A DNA stretch of 64,000 nt from an uncultured Bartonella sp. Its GTDB lineage: Bacteria; Pseudomonadota; Alphaproteobacteria; Rhizobiales; Rhizobiaceae. Below the pieces are notes generated by a model that made no database searches, was not told the origin of the DNA, and saw only the letters and a list, made by a program, of their open reading frames with translations. The DNA lies in the NCBI GenBank assembly GCA_945285915.1, contig CALYQL010000013.1:1-64000 (forward strand). The letters are read 5' to 3'. The position numbers were made by a program, and so were the translations under genes. Numbering within the stretch: position 1 is the stretch's first letter; every line of letters begins with the position of its first letter. Below are positions 1 through 9,011 of the stretch, one piece after another.

Positions 1-53
1 TTTGTTACGTCTTCGGCAAGGCGTGGATTGGAATTGCCGCAGAAAAGTTTCAT
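1..53 (-). CDS. prs: Ribose-phosphate pyrophosphokinase, 5' end only
   Basis: Only the first 17 codons lie in the window; the gene runs off the left edge. They read MKLFCGNSNPRLAEDVT. This matches the start of bacterial PRPP synthetases (MKxFxGNSNxxLAxxV), which make phosphoribosyl pyrophosphate from ribose 5-phosphate and ATP for nucleotide, His and Trp synthesis. A GAGG motif sits about 7 bases before the ATG. In Rhizobiales prs is commonly next to the pgeF-midA-lgt genes found here, which supports the call. The Cys at residue 5 replaces a small residue usual in the family. The call rests on a short stretch plus synteny. Confidence 0.75.
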   Translation of the reverse strand, partial: MKLFCGNSNPRLAEDVT

Positions 54-294
54 GACTTGGCCTCAGAAATTGCATGGGAATTTTCTGCAGCGTTTTTAGC
101 CTGTTGTCGAGAGATTGCAAGGGTTCAAGTAAAAACTCTGCTTTTTTTCTTGTAAGTGTTTTGTTTTTGCATCGTTGATGGGCAATTAAACACAATGAAA
201 AAGGCTTATTTCGTTTTATTTGATGAAAAATGAAACAAATAGGCTAATATTTTGGCATAAATATTAGCCGGCTTTTTAAAAGTTAAGAACAGAT
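54..294. other. Intergenic: prs leader and pgeF 3' region
   Basis: AT-rich spacer between two minus-strand genes. It must hold the prs promoter and leader. No promoter hexamers can be assigned with confidence. The only clear structure is a hairpin at 242-269. Confidence 0.5.
242..269 (-). terminator. Hairpin after pgeF, possible terminator
   Basis: Inverted repeat GGCTAATAT / ATATTAGCC with a 10-base loop, about 25 bases past the pgeF stop. On the minus strand it is followed by a T-rich but interrupted stretch, so termination is plausible rather than certain. It separates pgeF from prs. Confidence 0.4.
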
Positions 295-1083
295 TTATTT
301 GTTATCCAGCATAATGACCGATATTTGCCGTCCATAATCTGCTTCATTGCGATGCGTTTTACGACGATAAGAAAAGAACCGCTTTTCATCTTCATAAGTG
401 CATAAGTCGAGGCCATCAGCTTTAACCCCAGCTTGCTGTAAGCGGTGGTGAATAAACGCCCAAAGGTTGAAAAGATAGTGATCGGTTTTATCCGTTTGAT
501 GAAAAAAACGATCGAATGTATGATCTTCATTCAAAAAAGTTTGTCGGAATTCTTGGCTGACTTCATAATTTTTTGGTCCGATGCATGGACCAAGAGCTGC
601 TGTAATATTGCGCCTTTCGGCACCCAATGTTTCCATTGTTGCTATGGTGTTTTCTATAACGCCACCTAATGCTCCACGCCAGCCTGCGTGTGCCGCCCCA
701 ATAACACCGGCATTATGATCGGCAAAAAGTACGGGTCCACAATCAGCAGTCAGTATACCAAGAGCCAAGTTGGGTTTATTGGTGACCAAGGCATCTGCTT
801 TGGGTTTTTCACCAGAGAAAGGCTCATTTGCTACAATCGCTAGTGATGAGTGGACTTGGTAAACAGTTAAAAGGTTTGGAAGCGTTACGCCCATATAATC
901 TGCCACAATGGTTCTATTTTGCAGCACATTTTCAGTTGTGTCATCGGATCCTTGTCCGACATTCAAACTTGCATATATGCCGGTCGATACACCACCTTCA
1001 CGCGTAAAAAAGGCATGATTAATACCGTTATTCTTCAACTTTGACAGTTCTGACGAAAAAACCGGTGAAGCAGCATATGTCAT
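295..1083 (-). CDS. pgeF: Peptidoglycan editing factor / purine nucleoside phosphorylase PgeF (laccase-domain, YfiH family)
   Basis: 262 aa, the normal family length. The family (DUF152, YfiH/YlmD) consists of cytoplasmic zinc enzymes with purine nucleoside phosphorylase and adenosine deaminase activity; in E. coli the protein also removes misincorporated residues from peptidoglycan precursors. The metal-binding signature is intact: His78 in VYQVHSS, Cys115 in TADCGP and His132 in AHAGWRG, with GPCIGP around residue 165. It is the last gene of the minus-strand run lgt-midA-pgeF, about 60 bases after midA, an arrangement common in Brucella and Bartonella. The older label 'polyphenol oxidase/laccase' is probably misleading. 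Family assignment is firm; the in vivo substrate is inferred. Confidence 0.92.
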   Translation of the reverse strand: MTYAASPVFSSELSKLKNNGINHAFFTREGGVSTGIYASLNVGQGSDDTTENVLQNRTIVADYMGVTLPNLLTVYQVHSSLAIVANEPFSGEKPKADALVTNKPNLALGILTADCGPVLFADHNAGVIGAAHAGWRGALGGVIENTIATMETLGAERRNITAALGPCIGPKNYEVSQEFRQTFLNEDHTFDRFFHQTDKTDHYLFNLWAFIHHRLQQAGVKADGLDLCTYEDEKRFFSYRRKTHRNEADYGRQISVIMLDNK

Positions 1084-1146
1084 AATAAATCCTATAATCG
1101 CCTTGTTATGCTCGGTTGAATTGCAACTTGACCCGAAATTTCCGCA

Positions 1147-2256
1147 TTATGTGTTGTTATAAAATACCGGATCTATACCAGTGGTTTTGTCACTTAACGC
1201 AAATATTTTAAAGAGTTTCCCCATTTGGTCTGGGGCTGCCAGTCGGTTAACCTGCGTTTCTATGTCATTTTGCACATCCACGGTTTTACCATGGCCTAAT
1301 TGACCAGCACGTTCAAGAAGCCCCATGCGTATCAAAAATTCACCTTGTTCTAAAATTGCGGTTTGGCAATTTTGTTGTTCGGCAATGACTTTTAATGATG
1401 AAAAGTCAACATGGCTTGTAAGGTCATGATGGCCAGGGGCTTCAAAAATATTTTTATATTGGTGGTGCGAAAGGGCTTGCAGTGTGTCGCCATAGGGAAG
1501 ACCATCAGAACCATAGTCGATGATTAGGCCAGTACCACGATTTTTAGCAATATATTGGGCGATCTCTTCAACAAGATGATTACGGATTGGTGAAAACTCG
1601 AAAATACTTTCATCAGGCAAAGAATGGTATTTGGCTGGAAGTGCTTGGTCATCCAATTGGTTTCCGCCGAGAACAAAAGCGAATGTATCATCATGACCAA
1701 TCGTGATTAAACGCTCATGCCATTTGCCATCAAGTTTTACAAATTGATTAATGGGCAATGCATCCAGCAATTCATTAGCAAACAATATGATTGGTTTATT
1801 TTGAATATTGGAAAAGGCAGAAAACCATTTTATCGAAATCTGATGATGCGTGAGCTTGATCTTCTGTTCTTCGATAAGACGTTGGCTGGTTTCTATCAAA
1901 TTAACCTCGGCGGCATTCAAACAATCAGGCGCAAGCTTTTTGATCGTTCTTAAAACATCATCCATCAATGTGCCGCGGCCAGGTCCCATTTCACATAGGA
2001 TAAAGTCCTTTGGTTGTTTGAGCGAAATCCAACTATTAATCACCCAAATACCGATAAGCTCACCAAACATCTGGCTGACTTCTGGTGCTGTTATAAAATC
2101 GCCCTCACGTCCAAACGGTTTTTTTGTTTGATAATAGCCATCTTTGGGATCACCAAGTGCCAGCATCATATATTGACTGACCGTGATAGGTCCCTGAAGC
2201 TTGATAATTTGACGAATTCTTGCTTCCAGATCGGACATGGGGCATTTCTCAGCCAT
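1147..2256 (-). CDS. midA: SAM-dependent methyltransferase, MidA/NDUFAF7 family
   Basis: 369 aa class I methyltransferase of the DUF185 (Methyltransf_28) family. The glycine-rich SAM site ExGPGRGTL lies near residues 89-97, preceded by the family motif GREGDFITAPEVSQMFGELIG region (49-69). The mitochondrial homologue NDUFAF7 methylates an arginine of a complex I subunit and is needed for complex I assembly; a similar role is inferred here. It lies 2 bases downstream of the lgt stop, so the two are almost certainly cotranscribed and translationally linked. The ATG at 2256 is used; an in-frame Met at residue 7 is an alternative start. No signal peptide is seen, consistent with a cytoplasmic enzyme. 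Confidence 0.92.
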   Translation of the reverse strand: MAEKCPMSDLEARIRQIIKLQGPITVSQYMMLALGDPKDGYYQTKKPFGREGDFITAPEVSQMFGELIGIWVINSWISLKQPKDFILCEMGPGRGTLMDDVLRTIKKLAPDCLNAAEVNLIETSQRLIEEQKIKLTHHQISIKWFSAFSNIQNKPIILFANELLDALPINQFVKLDGKWHERLITIGHDDTFAFVLGGNQLDDQALPAKYHSLPDESIFEFSPIRNHLVEEIAQYIAKNRGTGLIIDYGSDGLPYGDTLQALSHHQYKNIFEAPGHHDLTSHVDFSSLKVIAEQQNCQTAILEQGEFLIRMGLLERAGQLGHGKTVDVQNDIETQVNRLAAPDQMGKLFKIFALSDKTTGIDPVFYNNT

Positions 2257-2258
2257 TG

Positions 2259-3113
2259 TTAAATATTTTTATTTCTGATTGCACGGCTGATAGCGTAAAT
2301 GCCAAAAATGACCATTGGTAGCGACAAAGCCATACCATAGGTAAAACCTGTGTTATCAAATATATTCTTGAACCATAGCGGATCTTCTTCTGGAACCCTG
2401 AACAGTTCGGAAACCATACGGGCAATGCCATAGCCCATAATAAATGTACCAGACACAATTCCTGGTTTGCGCAATGCCTTGAATGCGAAAATCAAAACCG
2501 CAAGCACAATGAATAGAATGACACCTTCCATGAGTGCTTCGTATAATTGGCTTGGGTGGCGGGGCAGGTAATCCGGATCGCGCGAGAAACATACAGCCCA
2601 AGCAACATTGGTTATATTGCCCCATAATTCCTGATTGATAAAATTACATATTCTAACAACACCCAAACCTACCGGTACGCCGGCTGCAATCGTGTCAAAT
2701 GTGGTCCAGATACCAATGCGGTTTTTCAACGCAAACCAGACCATTGCTATGATTGTGCCGATAAGACCACCGTGAAAGGCCATACCGCCGTCCCAAACGG
2801 CAATTATTTCCGCGGGGTGAGAAAAATAATATTGCGGATCCCAAAACAACACCTGTCCGAGGCGTCCGCCGATGACAACCCCCATTGCCGCCCAAACAAC
2901 AAAATCTCCCAGTTTTTGTGTTGTCATGGGAGGCGTTTCATTATGCCAGAGAGATTTGTTATTTAATAAAACTGTACCATACCACCATGCAAACAGGATA
3001 CCAACAACATATCCCAGCCCGTACCAGTGAAGTGCTATTGGACCAATGTTTACAATTACAGGATTTAAAAAATCTGGAAAGGCGATAGCAGGACAAATGG
3101 GTAAATCGTTCAT
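2259..3113 (-). CDS. lgt: Prolipoprotein diacylglyceryl transferase
   Basis: 284 aa inner-membrane enzyme that transfers diacylglycerol from phosphatidylglycerol to the lipobox Cys of prolipoproteins, the first step of lipoprotein maturation. Several hydrophobic helices are evident. The family motifs are present: AFHGGLIG near residues 106-113 and the signature R-x2-NFINxExxG ([12 protein letters not shown]), followed by RHPSQLYEA. It is the first gene of the lgt-midA-pgeF run, transcribed away from ubiK. The start [20 protein letters not shown] matches rhizobial Lgt N-termini. Confidence 0.96.
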   Translation of the reverse strand: MNDLPICPAIAFPDFLNPVIVNIGPIALHWYGLGYVVGILFAWWYGTVLLNNKSLWHNETPPMTTQKLGDFVVWAAMGVVIGGRLGQVLFWDPQYYFSHPAEIIAVWDGGMAFHGGLIGTIIAMVWFALKNRIGIWTTFDTIAAGVPVGLGVVRICNFINQELWGNITNVAWAVCFSRDPDYLPRHPSQLYEALMEGVILFIVLAVLIFAFKALRKPGIVSGTFIMGYGIARMVSELFRVPEEDPLWFKNIFDNTGFTYGMALSLPMVIFGIYAISRAIRNKNI

Positions 3114-3491
3114 TGTTGAATATTTTTCCTATTTTTCAGCAAAGATGGCTGAGGACGGTTCCATGGTCAAGTCACAGTTTTATCAATTATCAAGATTGAA
3201 TAGCATTTTTGCCTGAGCTTATTGTTAACGATCTTGATTATAATTGTTGGCGAGAAAGAAACCATGTCAAAGATTTGTAAAGCCGTGGAATTTTGCCGGT
3301 ATCATATAATTTGAATGCTAGGGTGATATGAGGGTGATGCTGGAGCAATAGAACAATAATGCAGGGTAATGCGGGCGATATTTATAAAAAAATAGCATGG
3401 ATCTTATATTGCAACCAAAAGCAGCTATCCAACTTTTGAAAAAATGTTCTATATAATGAAACTCGAACGATATTGAAAAAGGATAAGCGAA
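3114..3491. other. Divergent promoter region lgt/ubiK
   Basis: 378-base spacer between the divergent lgt and ubiK genes. It must contain promoters for both. I see no conserved RNA, no strong dyad and no repeat. Short open frames here have neither good ribosome binding sites nor recognisable products. Confidence 0.5.
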
Positions 3492-3791
3492 ATGAGTAAC
3501 GGACCTAACCGTGTTCTTGATGAACTTGCAAAACTGATGACCGACGCGGCAGGTGCTGCGCAAGGAATGCGTAAGGAGGCCGAAACAGCTTTTCGTGCTC
3601 AGGCTGAACGTATTTTGAATAAGATGGACGTTGTGCAAAGAGAAGAGTTCGAGGTTGTAAAAGAGATTGCAACCAAAGCAAGAACCGAAGTTGAAGAGTT
3701 AAAAAAACGCCTTGATGCTGTAGAGAATAAAGCTGGTGCATCATCTCAAGTGACACATTCGGGTGGTTCTTCGGATAAAGCTCAAAAATAA
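3492..3791 (+). CDS. ubiK: Ubiquinone biosynthesis accessory factor, UbiK/YqiC (BMFP) family
   Basis: 99 aa. The BMFP domain covers about residues 5-85 and is largely amphipathic helix and coiled coil (REEFEVVKEIATKARTEVEELKKRLDAVE). It ends in a short low-complexity tail. In gammaproteobacteria UbiK associates with UbiJ and helps ubiquinone synthesis; the Brucella homologue is a membrane-fusogenic protein. The start is ATG 3492 preceded by AAAGGATAAGCG. It is a single-gene unit with a clear terminator at 3851-3886. Confidence 0.88.
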   Translation: MSNGPNRVLDELAKLMTDAAGAAQGMRKEAETAFRAQAERILNKMDVVQREEFEVVKEIATKARTEVEELKKRLDAVENKAGASSQVTHSGGSSDKAQK

Positions 3792-3850
3792 TCCCCAATT
3801 TTTCGTGGCTGTGAATAAGTCAGAAAAATGCTTAAGACAGAGTCTGTTAC

Positions 3851-3886
3851 AACGGATCGTGAATCTATTTTCGATCCGTTTTTTTA
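3851..3886 (+). terminator. Rho-independent terminator of ubiK
   Basis: Stem AACGGATCG / CGATCCGTT with a 12-base loop, directly followed by a run of Ts. It lies 60 bases past the ubiK stop. Confidence 0.85.
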
Positions 3887-4137
3887 TTCTTAAACAGTTT
3901 TTTAGAACAGGGGGGCTAGCACTCTGACTCTAGATCAATACACTGAAAACACAAGATGATTCGTATTCGGGCTAAGGTTTGTATTTGTAAAAAGCCTGAT
4001 TATGTTTTCATTTAAGCTGTGCCGTTCGTGTTTATGCGTTTTCAGTTTAATGCGATTAATTTTGACCATAGTGGTAAACGCTGTGGTGGGGTTCTGCATT
4101 GGCACTTAAAGAGCATTATTAGGAGTTGGGGAATAAA
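3887..4137. other. Upstream region of ybjN
   Basis: About 250 bases with no gene. It must hold the ybjN-csaA promoter. No repeat, RNA structure or operator stands out. Confidence 0.4.
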
Positions 4138-4638
4138 ATGAGGCTTGCCTTCGGCAATACGGAAAGAAAATCACACCCTGTCGATCTGATCGAGCAGGTT
4201 GCGGATATACATGATTGGTCTTTTGAGAGAACAGCGAAAGATGAAATAACAGTTAGTGTTGAAGGACGCTGGACAAATTATCATATCGCGTTTTCTTGGA
4301 TGGAAGCGCAGGAAGCTTTGCATCTGTCTTGTGCCTTTGACATGACGGCTTCAAAAAGACGGCAAGAAGAAATTCGCCGTTTGCTTCTTTCTATCAATGA
4401 AAAACTGCTTATGGGTCATTTCGATTTTTGGGAAGACTGCGGTTCTGTCATTTATCGGCAGGCCCTGTTGCTTTCTGGTGGATTACATCCTTCTGATGCG
4501 CAGGTTGAAACCCTGTTGGTCAACGCATTGGAGATTTGTGAAACCTATTATAGCGCTTTCCAGATGGTCGCCTGGTCTTCTGTGTCTGCAGCACATTCTT
4601 TGCAATATTCGCTTTTTGAAACAATGGGAAATGCCTGA
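4138..4638 (+). CDS. YbjN domain-containing protein
   Basis: 166 aa counted from ATG 4138. An upstream in-frame TTG at 4126 directly abuts AGGAG and is a poor start; GGGGA lies 6 bases before the ATG. The protein belongs to the YbjN family (putative bacterial sensory transduction regulators with a type III secretion-chaperone-like fold). Residues 13-45 fit the conserved start of the domain (HPVDLIEQVADIHDWSFERT). The biochemical role is unknown; E. coli YbjN affects motility and stress phenotypes. It is followed by csaA after about 20 bases and is probably cotranscribed with it. In many rhizobia proC lies next to ybjN; no proC is present here. Confidence 0.85.
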   Translation: MRLAFGNTERKSHPVDLIEQVADIHDWSFERTAKDEITVSVEGRWTNYHIAFSWMEAQEALHLSCAFDMTASKRRQEEIRRLLLSINEKLLMGHFDFWEDCGSVIYRQALLLSGGLHPSDAQVETLLVNALEICETYYSAFQMVAWSSVSAAHSLQYSLFETMGNA

Positions 4639-4657
4639 TTTCTAAGGAGGACTTGAA

Positions 4658-4996
4658 ATGTCCGAGATAGCATTCGATGATTTTTTGAAAGTAGATATTC
4701 GTGTTGGTAAAATCGTTGAAGCTAAGGCTTTTCCCGAGGCACGCAAGCCTGCCTATAAACTGAAAATAGATTTTGGCGGAGATATTGGCGTTAAGAGTTC
4801 GTCTGCGCAGATAACAGTGCATTATGATCTCAATGAACTTGTTGGACGTGAAGTCATTGCGGTGGTCAACTTTCCGCCACGCCAAATTGGCCCATTCATG
4901 TCTGAGGTGCTAACACTTGGCGTTCCCGATCAAGATGGCAATGTGGTGCTTCTAGCGCCGACAAAAGACGTGCCAATCGGCGCACGTATGTTTTGA
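4658..4996 (+). CDS. csaA: tRNA-binding protein / export chaperone CsaA
   Basis: 112 aa, typical for CsaA. It is an OB-fold of the EMAP/MetRS-C tRNA-binding type: FDDFLKVDIRVGKIVEAKAFPEARKPAYKLKID is the start of the tRNA_bind domain, and NFPPRQIGPFMSEVLTLG is the conserved second half. CsaA is a homodimer that binds the tRNA elbow and has been linked to secretion chaperoning in Bacillus. A perfect AAGGAGG lies 8 bases before ATG 4658. It is downstream of ybjN and convergent with the small gene at 5035. Confidence 0.93.
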   Translation: MSEIAFDDFLKVDIRVGKIVEAKAFPEARKPAYKLKIDFGGDIGVKSSSAQITVHYDLNELVGREVIAVVNFPPRQIGPFMSEVLTLGVPDQDGNVVLLAPTKDVPIGARMF

Positions 4997-5034
4997 TCCA
5001 TTTGACGGTAGTATGCCTATACCGAACCAATAGG

Positions 5035-5217
5035 TTATTTTTTATTATCGGGAAGAGTTGAACGTTTCGTTGAGGCGAGATCTTTCAACTCTTTTTCTGT
5101 CATGGATTGTTCCATTTTCTTAGAAGCACCTTTAAGCGCATTAACTGGTGTCTTGCCCCGTTTCGCTGAAAGGGCGGCGCCGGCTGCTTGCTGTTGTACT
5201 TTTGAACGTGCAGGCAT
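5035..5217 (-). CDS. Small DUF3008 family protein
   Basis: 60 aa, strongly basic, soluble, without a signal peptide or membrane segment. The sequence MPARSKVQQQAAGAALSAKRG followed by a K/A/S-rich stretch and ELKDLASTKRSTLPDNKK matches the small DUF3008 proteins of Rhizobiales. A GGAG-type site (AAAGGAGAAAC) precedes the ATG. Function is unknown; I know of no assigned biochemical role. It lies between convergent csaA and the histidine kinase gene. Confidence 0.8.
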   Translation of the reverse strand: MPARSKVQQQAAGAALSAKRGKTPVNALKGASKKMEQSMTEKELKDLASTKRSTLPDNKK

Positions 5218-5334
5218 TATGTTTCTCCTTTAAAACATTAAATATCTGAACAGCCTTTATTCAAATAAAAACAAAGGTTTTCAGGAATTCATCAATCTTA
5301 AAAGCGAAACGTTATTTGGCGATAGAAGGTTCCA

Positions 5335-6675
5335 TTAAAGCGGCACTTCCACCTTTACGCGAAGTCCCCCAAGAGGACTATCGTCCAAAGTAATATTGCC
5401 GCCATGACTGCGTGCAATGTCTTGTGCAATCGAAAGCCCCAAACCAGTGCCGCTTGCGTCTTGATTTCTGGCTTCGTCCAAACGGAAGAAAGGCTTAAAG
5501 ACCTCTTCTCGCATATTAACGGGTATACCGGGACCATCATCATCAACCGTTATGACAAGTTCATCCTCAGTATGCAGAATATTAACTTCAACTTTTTTAG
5601 CATAACGAAAGCCGTTCGATACAAGGTTGCCGATAAGGCGTGAAAAGGCTTTCGGTTTCAGTTGAACATGAGAAGACCCCTCAATGTGAAACGAGAAACC
5701 ACGCTTGCGCAATTGGGCATCAGACGACAATTTTTGCATCAATGCCTCTAGGTCAAGATCTCCAGATTCTTCAGGACCTTCACCACGTGCAAAGGCAAGA
5801 TAGCCTTCCAGCATATTTTGCATATCTGAAATATCCTGTTCCAGTGGTGTTGTATCGAAACTGCCACCAGCAAGCGCAAGTTGAAGCTTGAAGCGTGTCA
5901 AAATCGTTCGCAAATCATGGCTGACGCCCGAAAGCATCATTGTTCGTTGTTCAATCTGCCGTTCAATTCTTTTGCGCATACGAAGAAATGCAGTGCCAGC
6001 CAAGCGTACTTCTTCAGCGCCACGTGGATGAAAATCTTCAGGTAGCGGTCGTCCACGTCCAAAACTGTCAGCCGCTGCAGCCAATTGCTGGATAGGTTTA
6101 ATTTGGTTGCGTAAAAAGAAAATAGCGATAATCAGCAATACAAGTGCCGTACCAATCATCCAGCTTAAGAATATTCCAGTATTGGATGCATAGGCTTGCG
6201 AGCGCATGGCAAACACTCTCAAAACGCTATTATCAAGGCGTATTCTTATTTCAACAAGGTCAGAATCACCAACCGTATCAATCCAAAATGGTCTGTTGAT
6301 TTGTCGTGTGATTTCCTCACTCAAAAAATAGTCCAGAATGGCAAAGAAAGGCTTAGGGCCAGGAGGAGGTAAGGGATCAGGTGGAAGAATAGAAATATTT
6401 AATCCCATACGTTGTTGAGCAATACGGGTTATTTTTTCATAATTGTCATCTTGCGGGTAGGTTTCAAGAATATCAATGATCGCCGATATGTCATGGACCA
6501 CAGCCGTTGATAAGCGCTCGGTGACCATTTGCCAATGACGTTCCATAAAAACATAGGCGATAACCGATTGCAGCAATACCATTGGTGCAATAATGATAAT
6601 CAAAGACCGCGCATATAAGCGCTTTGGCATTCTATTTGCCAGCCAATGTGCGAAACTTTTAATTGGCGCGGCCAT
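5335..6675 (-). CDS. EnvZ-like sensor histidine kinase
   Basis: 446 aa, two membrane helices (about 22-43 and 168-188) enclosing a periplasmic sensor segment. HAMP domain about 190-243. DHp phosphoacceptor His253 is in SGVSHDLRTILTR. The HATPase_c domain has N box Asn355 (NLVSNGFRYA), G1 DDDGPGIP (379-386) and G2 TGLGLS (411-416), all intact. The pattern is EnvZ/OmpR-class. It lies 8 bases after its partner regulator at 6684 and is surely cotranscribed with it. The stimulus is unknown: it resembles the rhizobial EnvZ-like kinases rather than ChvG/ExoS, which carries a longer sensor. Start MAAPIKSFAHW chosen; no better upstream Met. Confidence 0.9.
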   Translation of the reverse strand: MAAPIKSFAHWLANRMPKRLYARSLIIIIAPMVLLQSVIAYVFMERHWQMVTERLSTAVVHDISAIIDILETYPQDDNYEKITRIAQQRMGLNISILPPDPLPPPGPKPFFAILDYFLSEEITRQINRPFWIDTVGDSDLVEIRIRLDNSVLRVFAMRSQAYASNTGIFLSWMIGTALVLLIIAIFFLRNQIKPIQQLAAAADSFGRGRPLPEDFHPRGAEEVRLAGTAFLRMRKRIERQIEQRTMMLSGVSHDLRTILTRFKLQLALAGGSFDTTPLEQDISDMQNMLEGYLAFARGEGPEESGDLDLEALMQKLSSDAQLRKRGFSFHIEGSSHVQLKPKAFSRLIGNLVSNGFRYAKKVEVNILHTEDELVITVDDDGPGIPVNMREEVFKPFFRLDEARNQDASGTGLGLSIAQDIARSHGGNITLDDSPLGGLRVKVEVPL

Positions 6676-6683
6676 TTCTCATC

Positions 6684-7391
6684 CTATTCGATTGACAGTT
6701 TATAGCCAATACCACGCACTGTCTGTAACCAGACAGGATTGGCAGGATCTTTTTCTATTTTTCGCCGTAAACGGTTGATTTGCACATCAATCGTGCGTTC
6801 CCCAACGTCACCTTCACCGGTAGCAAGTTCATGGCGTGGGATGGTTATTCCAGCATGTGTTGCAAAAATAATCATTATTTCTTGCTCGCGGTCTGTGAGC
6901 TTGATGACTTCTCCAGCATTTTTTAATTCGCGTTTGGAAATTGAAAAAGTATAGGGGCCAAAAACAACCTGTTCGATTTTATTTTGGCTCGCAGGCATAC
7001 CACGTCGCAAAATCGCATTAACCCGCAAAAGGAGCTCTCTCGGGTCAAATGGCTTTGGTAGATAATCATCAGCACCAGCTTCTAAGCCATCAATGCGGTT
7101 GTCTGTTTCCGACAAGGCGGTCAACATTAGTATAGGAACCGATTTTGTTTCACGAAGCGATCGAGTTAGGGATATTCCATTTTCTCCCGGCATCATCACA
7201 TCTATAATCAACAAATCGAAATCTAAACCTAAAAGTTTTCGGCGCGCTTCATCTGCACTGGCGGCTACAGAAACGCGAAAACCATTTTGGACAAGAAATT
7301 GCGATAATAAACTACGAATACGTGTGTCATCATCGATTACCAATAAATGCGGAGCATCATCTGAAAAATTTTTGATTTGTTCTGTCATCAT
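6684..7391 (-). CDS. OmpR-family response regulator
   Basis: 235 aa from the first ATG of a tandem pair at 7391. The frame is open further upstream to 7577, but that part has no family similarity. Receiver domain 13-130: acidic pocket D20-D22, phosphoacceptor Asp64 in LIIDVMMPGENG, Lys113 in LPKPFDPREL. The C-terminal winged helix (about 140-233) ends with the trans_reg_C signature VGERTIDVQINRLRRKIE and TVRGIGYKL. It is the first gene of the two-gene operon with the kinase at 5335 and is divergent from the MBL gene. Targets cannot be read from the sequence. Confidence 0.92.
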   Translation of the reverse strand: MMTEQIKNFSDDAPHLLVIDDDTRIRSLLSQFLVQNGFRVSVAASADEARRKLLGLDFDLLIIDVMMPGENGISLTRSLRETKSVPILMLTALSETDNRIDGLEAGADDYLPKPFDPRELLLRVNAILRRGMPASQNKIEQVVFGPYTFSISKRELKNAGEVIKLTDREQEIMIIFATHAGITIPRHELATGEGDVGERTIDVQINRLRRKIEKDPANPVWLQTVRGIGYKLSIE

Positions 7392-7602
7392 TTTAAAAAA
7401 GCCTATTATGCAATAAAGTTTATCGAAAGAATGTGGCACTGTCGAGTGATGTTGTCTTGTTTCCCGTTCTGCTTTATCTGTTAAGTTGAATAAGTTGCCA
7501 AAAATACTGTCATTTATTTTGATAACATAACGAGGCATAGAGAAAATAAGGCTTAGCCGTAAAAAGCACATGTACACTCATAGAAATCACAAGGAGGATT
7601 TG

Positions 7603-8247
7603 ATGGGTAAGTTGGCCGCAGAAATTATACCTGTTACGCCGTTTCAACAGAATTGCACCCTTCTTTATGATAGTGAAAGTAAAGTTGGTGTTTTGATTGA
7701 TCCCGGTGGAGAATGGCCGGTGATTGCCAAGGCCATTGAAGATAATGGCATAACAATTGAAGCGATTTGGATAACGCACGCCCATGTCGATCACGCCGGC
7801 GCTGCAATGCAAGCAAAAGAAGCACTTAATGTACCGATTTTAGGGTCGCATCACGCTGATAAACCACTTATGGATAGTCTAACTATCAAAGCTGCCGATT
7901 ACCGTCTTCCTGATGTGCGAAATTGTGTGCCAGATCAATGGCTTGAAGAGGGCGATATTGTTACTTTTGGTGAGCATATTTTCCGTGTCTATCACACACC
8001 GGGGCACGCACCGGGACATGTTATCTATTTTAATAATGAAGCCCGATTGGCTATTGTTGGGGATGTGTTATTTCATAATTCAATTGGTAGAACAGATTTT
8101 CCGTTTTGTTCGCATGAAGATCTTATGCGCTCATTAAAAGAAAAAGTTCTGACATTGGGGGATGATGTGACATTTATCAGTGGTCATGGACCGATGAGCA
8201 CTATTGGCGAAGAGCGGTTATATAACCAGTTTTTACAAGGGTTATGA
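7603..8247 (+). CDS. MBL-fold metallo-hydrolase (glyoxalase II-like)
   Basis: 214 aa from ATG 7603, which has a perfect AAGGAGG at 7591-7597. An upstream ATG at 7570 has no such site. The metallo-beta-lactamase signature THAHVDH (H59, H61, D63, H64) is intact, with further ligand histidines in HTPGHAPGH, the bridging Asp in VGDVLF and the final ligand in ISGHGP. Length and motif layout fit the YcbL/GloB-like group of binuclear zinc hydrolases that act on thioesters such as S-lactoylglutathione. The exact substrate is not determinable. It is a single gene, convergent with the BA14K gene. Confidence 0.9.
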   Translation: MGKLAAEIIPVTPFQQNCTLLYDSESKVGVLIDPGGEWPVIAKAIEDNGITIEAIWITHAHVDHAGAAMQAKEALNVPILGSHHADKPLMDSLTIKAADYRLPDVRNCVPDQWLEEGDIVTFGEHIFRVYHTPGHAPGHVIYFNNEARLAIVGDVLFHNSIGRTDFPFCSHEDLMRSLKEKVLTLGDDVTFISGHGPMSTIGEERLYNQFLQGL

Positions 8248-8340
8248 TTGTCATCTGTCAAACTGACAGAAATTGATATGTCTTATTGGTTCATAGATTG
8301 AACTTAATGTCGTGCACAGATTTGACTTGATGCGTCATAT

Positions 8341-8374
8341 AAAAAATCGTTTCCGGTACAAAACCGGAAACGAT
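8341..8374 (-). terminator. Terminator of the BA14K gene
   Basis: Perfect 11-bp stem ATCGTTTCCGG / CCGGAAACGAT with a 7-base loop. On the minus strand it is followed by six Ts, so it terminates the gene ending at 8402. It could also slow the convergent transcript. Confidence 0.85.
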
Positions 8375-8401
8375 ATTATCTATTAAATTCAACTGTAGAA
8401 C

Positions 8402-8869
8402 TTAGTTACAGAAATGGTCTAATCCATCAACACCGCGATAGGTTCCTGTGCGTGGATTGAATGACCGGTATTTGCTTGAGCAATACGAATGCCATGCTGG
8501 TGTCCACGGTTGATAAACCGGCTTATAGGCAGTTGGGCCTGATGGATAATAGGCGGGAGCTGGCGGGTAATAAGCTGGTGGTGGTGCCTGATAGATGACC
8601 TGTGGCTGTGATGGTTGAGACAAAGCGCTACCAATAATAGCACCTGCAGCCAAACCAACAACACCAGCTGTAACAGCTCTACCGCTGCCGTGATGATGGT
8701 GATGATGGTCACGGTAACGTGGACCGTCCCAATAACGTGGCCCTGGACCACCCCAGTGACGTGGGCCTGGCCCGTCCCAATGATCATGTGCTGATGCTGT
8801 TGCCAATGGTGCAGCAACTGTCATCGCAGAGATCGTTGAAAGCACCATTATTTTGATCAATTTATTCAT
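8402..8869 (-). CDS. BA14K family secreted protein
   Basis: 155 aa from ATG 8869, preceded by AAAGGAG; an upstream Met at 8896 lacks such a site. A cleavable signal peptide is clear (MNKLIKIMVLSTISAMTVAAPLATASA). It is followed by a His/Gly/Trp-rich low-complexity stretch (RYRDHHHHHHGSG and WDGPGPRHWGGPGPR), a hydrophobic Ala/Gly segment resembling a glycine-zipper (VTAGVVGLAAGAIIGSAL), a Pro/Tyr-rich linker, and the C-terminal BA14K motif WHSYCSSKYRSFNPRTGTY ... DHFC. Brucella BA14K is an immunoreactive lectin-like protein. Here the protein is likely periplasmic or envelope associated. The histidine run could bind metal, but that is speculation. Confidence 0.85.
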   Translation of the reverse strand: MNKLIKIMVLSTISAMTVAAPLATASAHDHWDGPGPRHWGGPGPRYWDGPRYRDHHHHHHGSGRAVTAGVVGLAAGAIIGSALSQPSQPQVIYQAPPPAYYPPAPAYYPSGPTAYKPVYQPWTPAWHSYCSSKYRSFNPRTGTYRGVDGLDHFCN

Positions 8870-9011
8870 GGCGCAACTCCTTTGGATTTGTTTCATGACA
8901 ACAATTCTATTAGTTGAAAGATGAACGCAACCTGAATGATATAGTCATATTAATATAGTAAACACCAACTTAATAAGCTTTTTTGATCACATTATATATT
9001 CATGTGTAATA

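Noticed and set aside
7391-7577. N-terminal extension of the OmpR-like regulator
   Set aside because: The extra 62 residues do not resemble a receiver domain; the normal start is the ATG pair at 7391.
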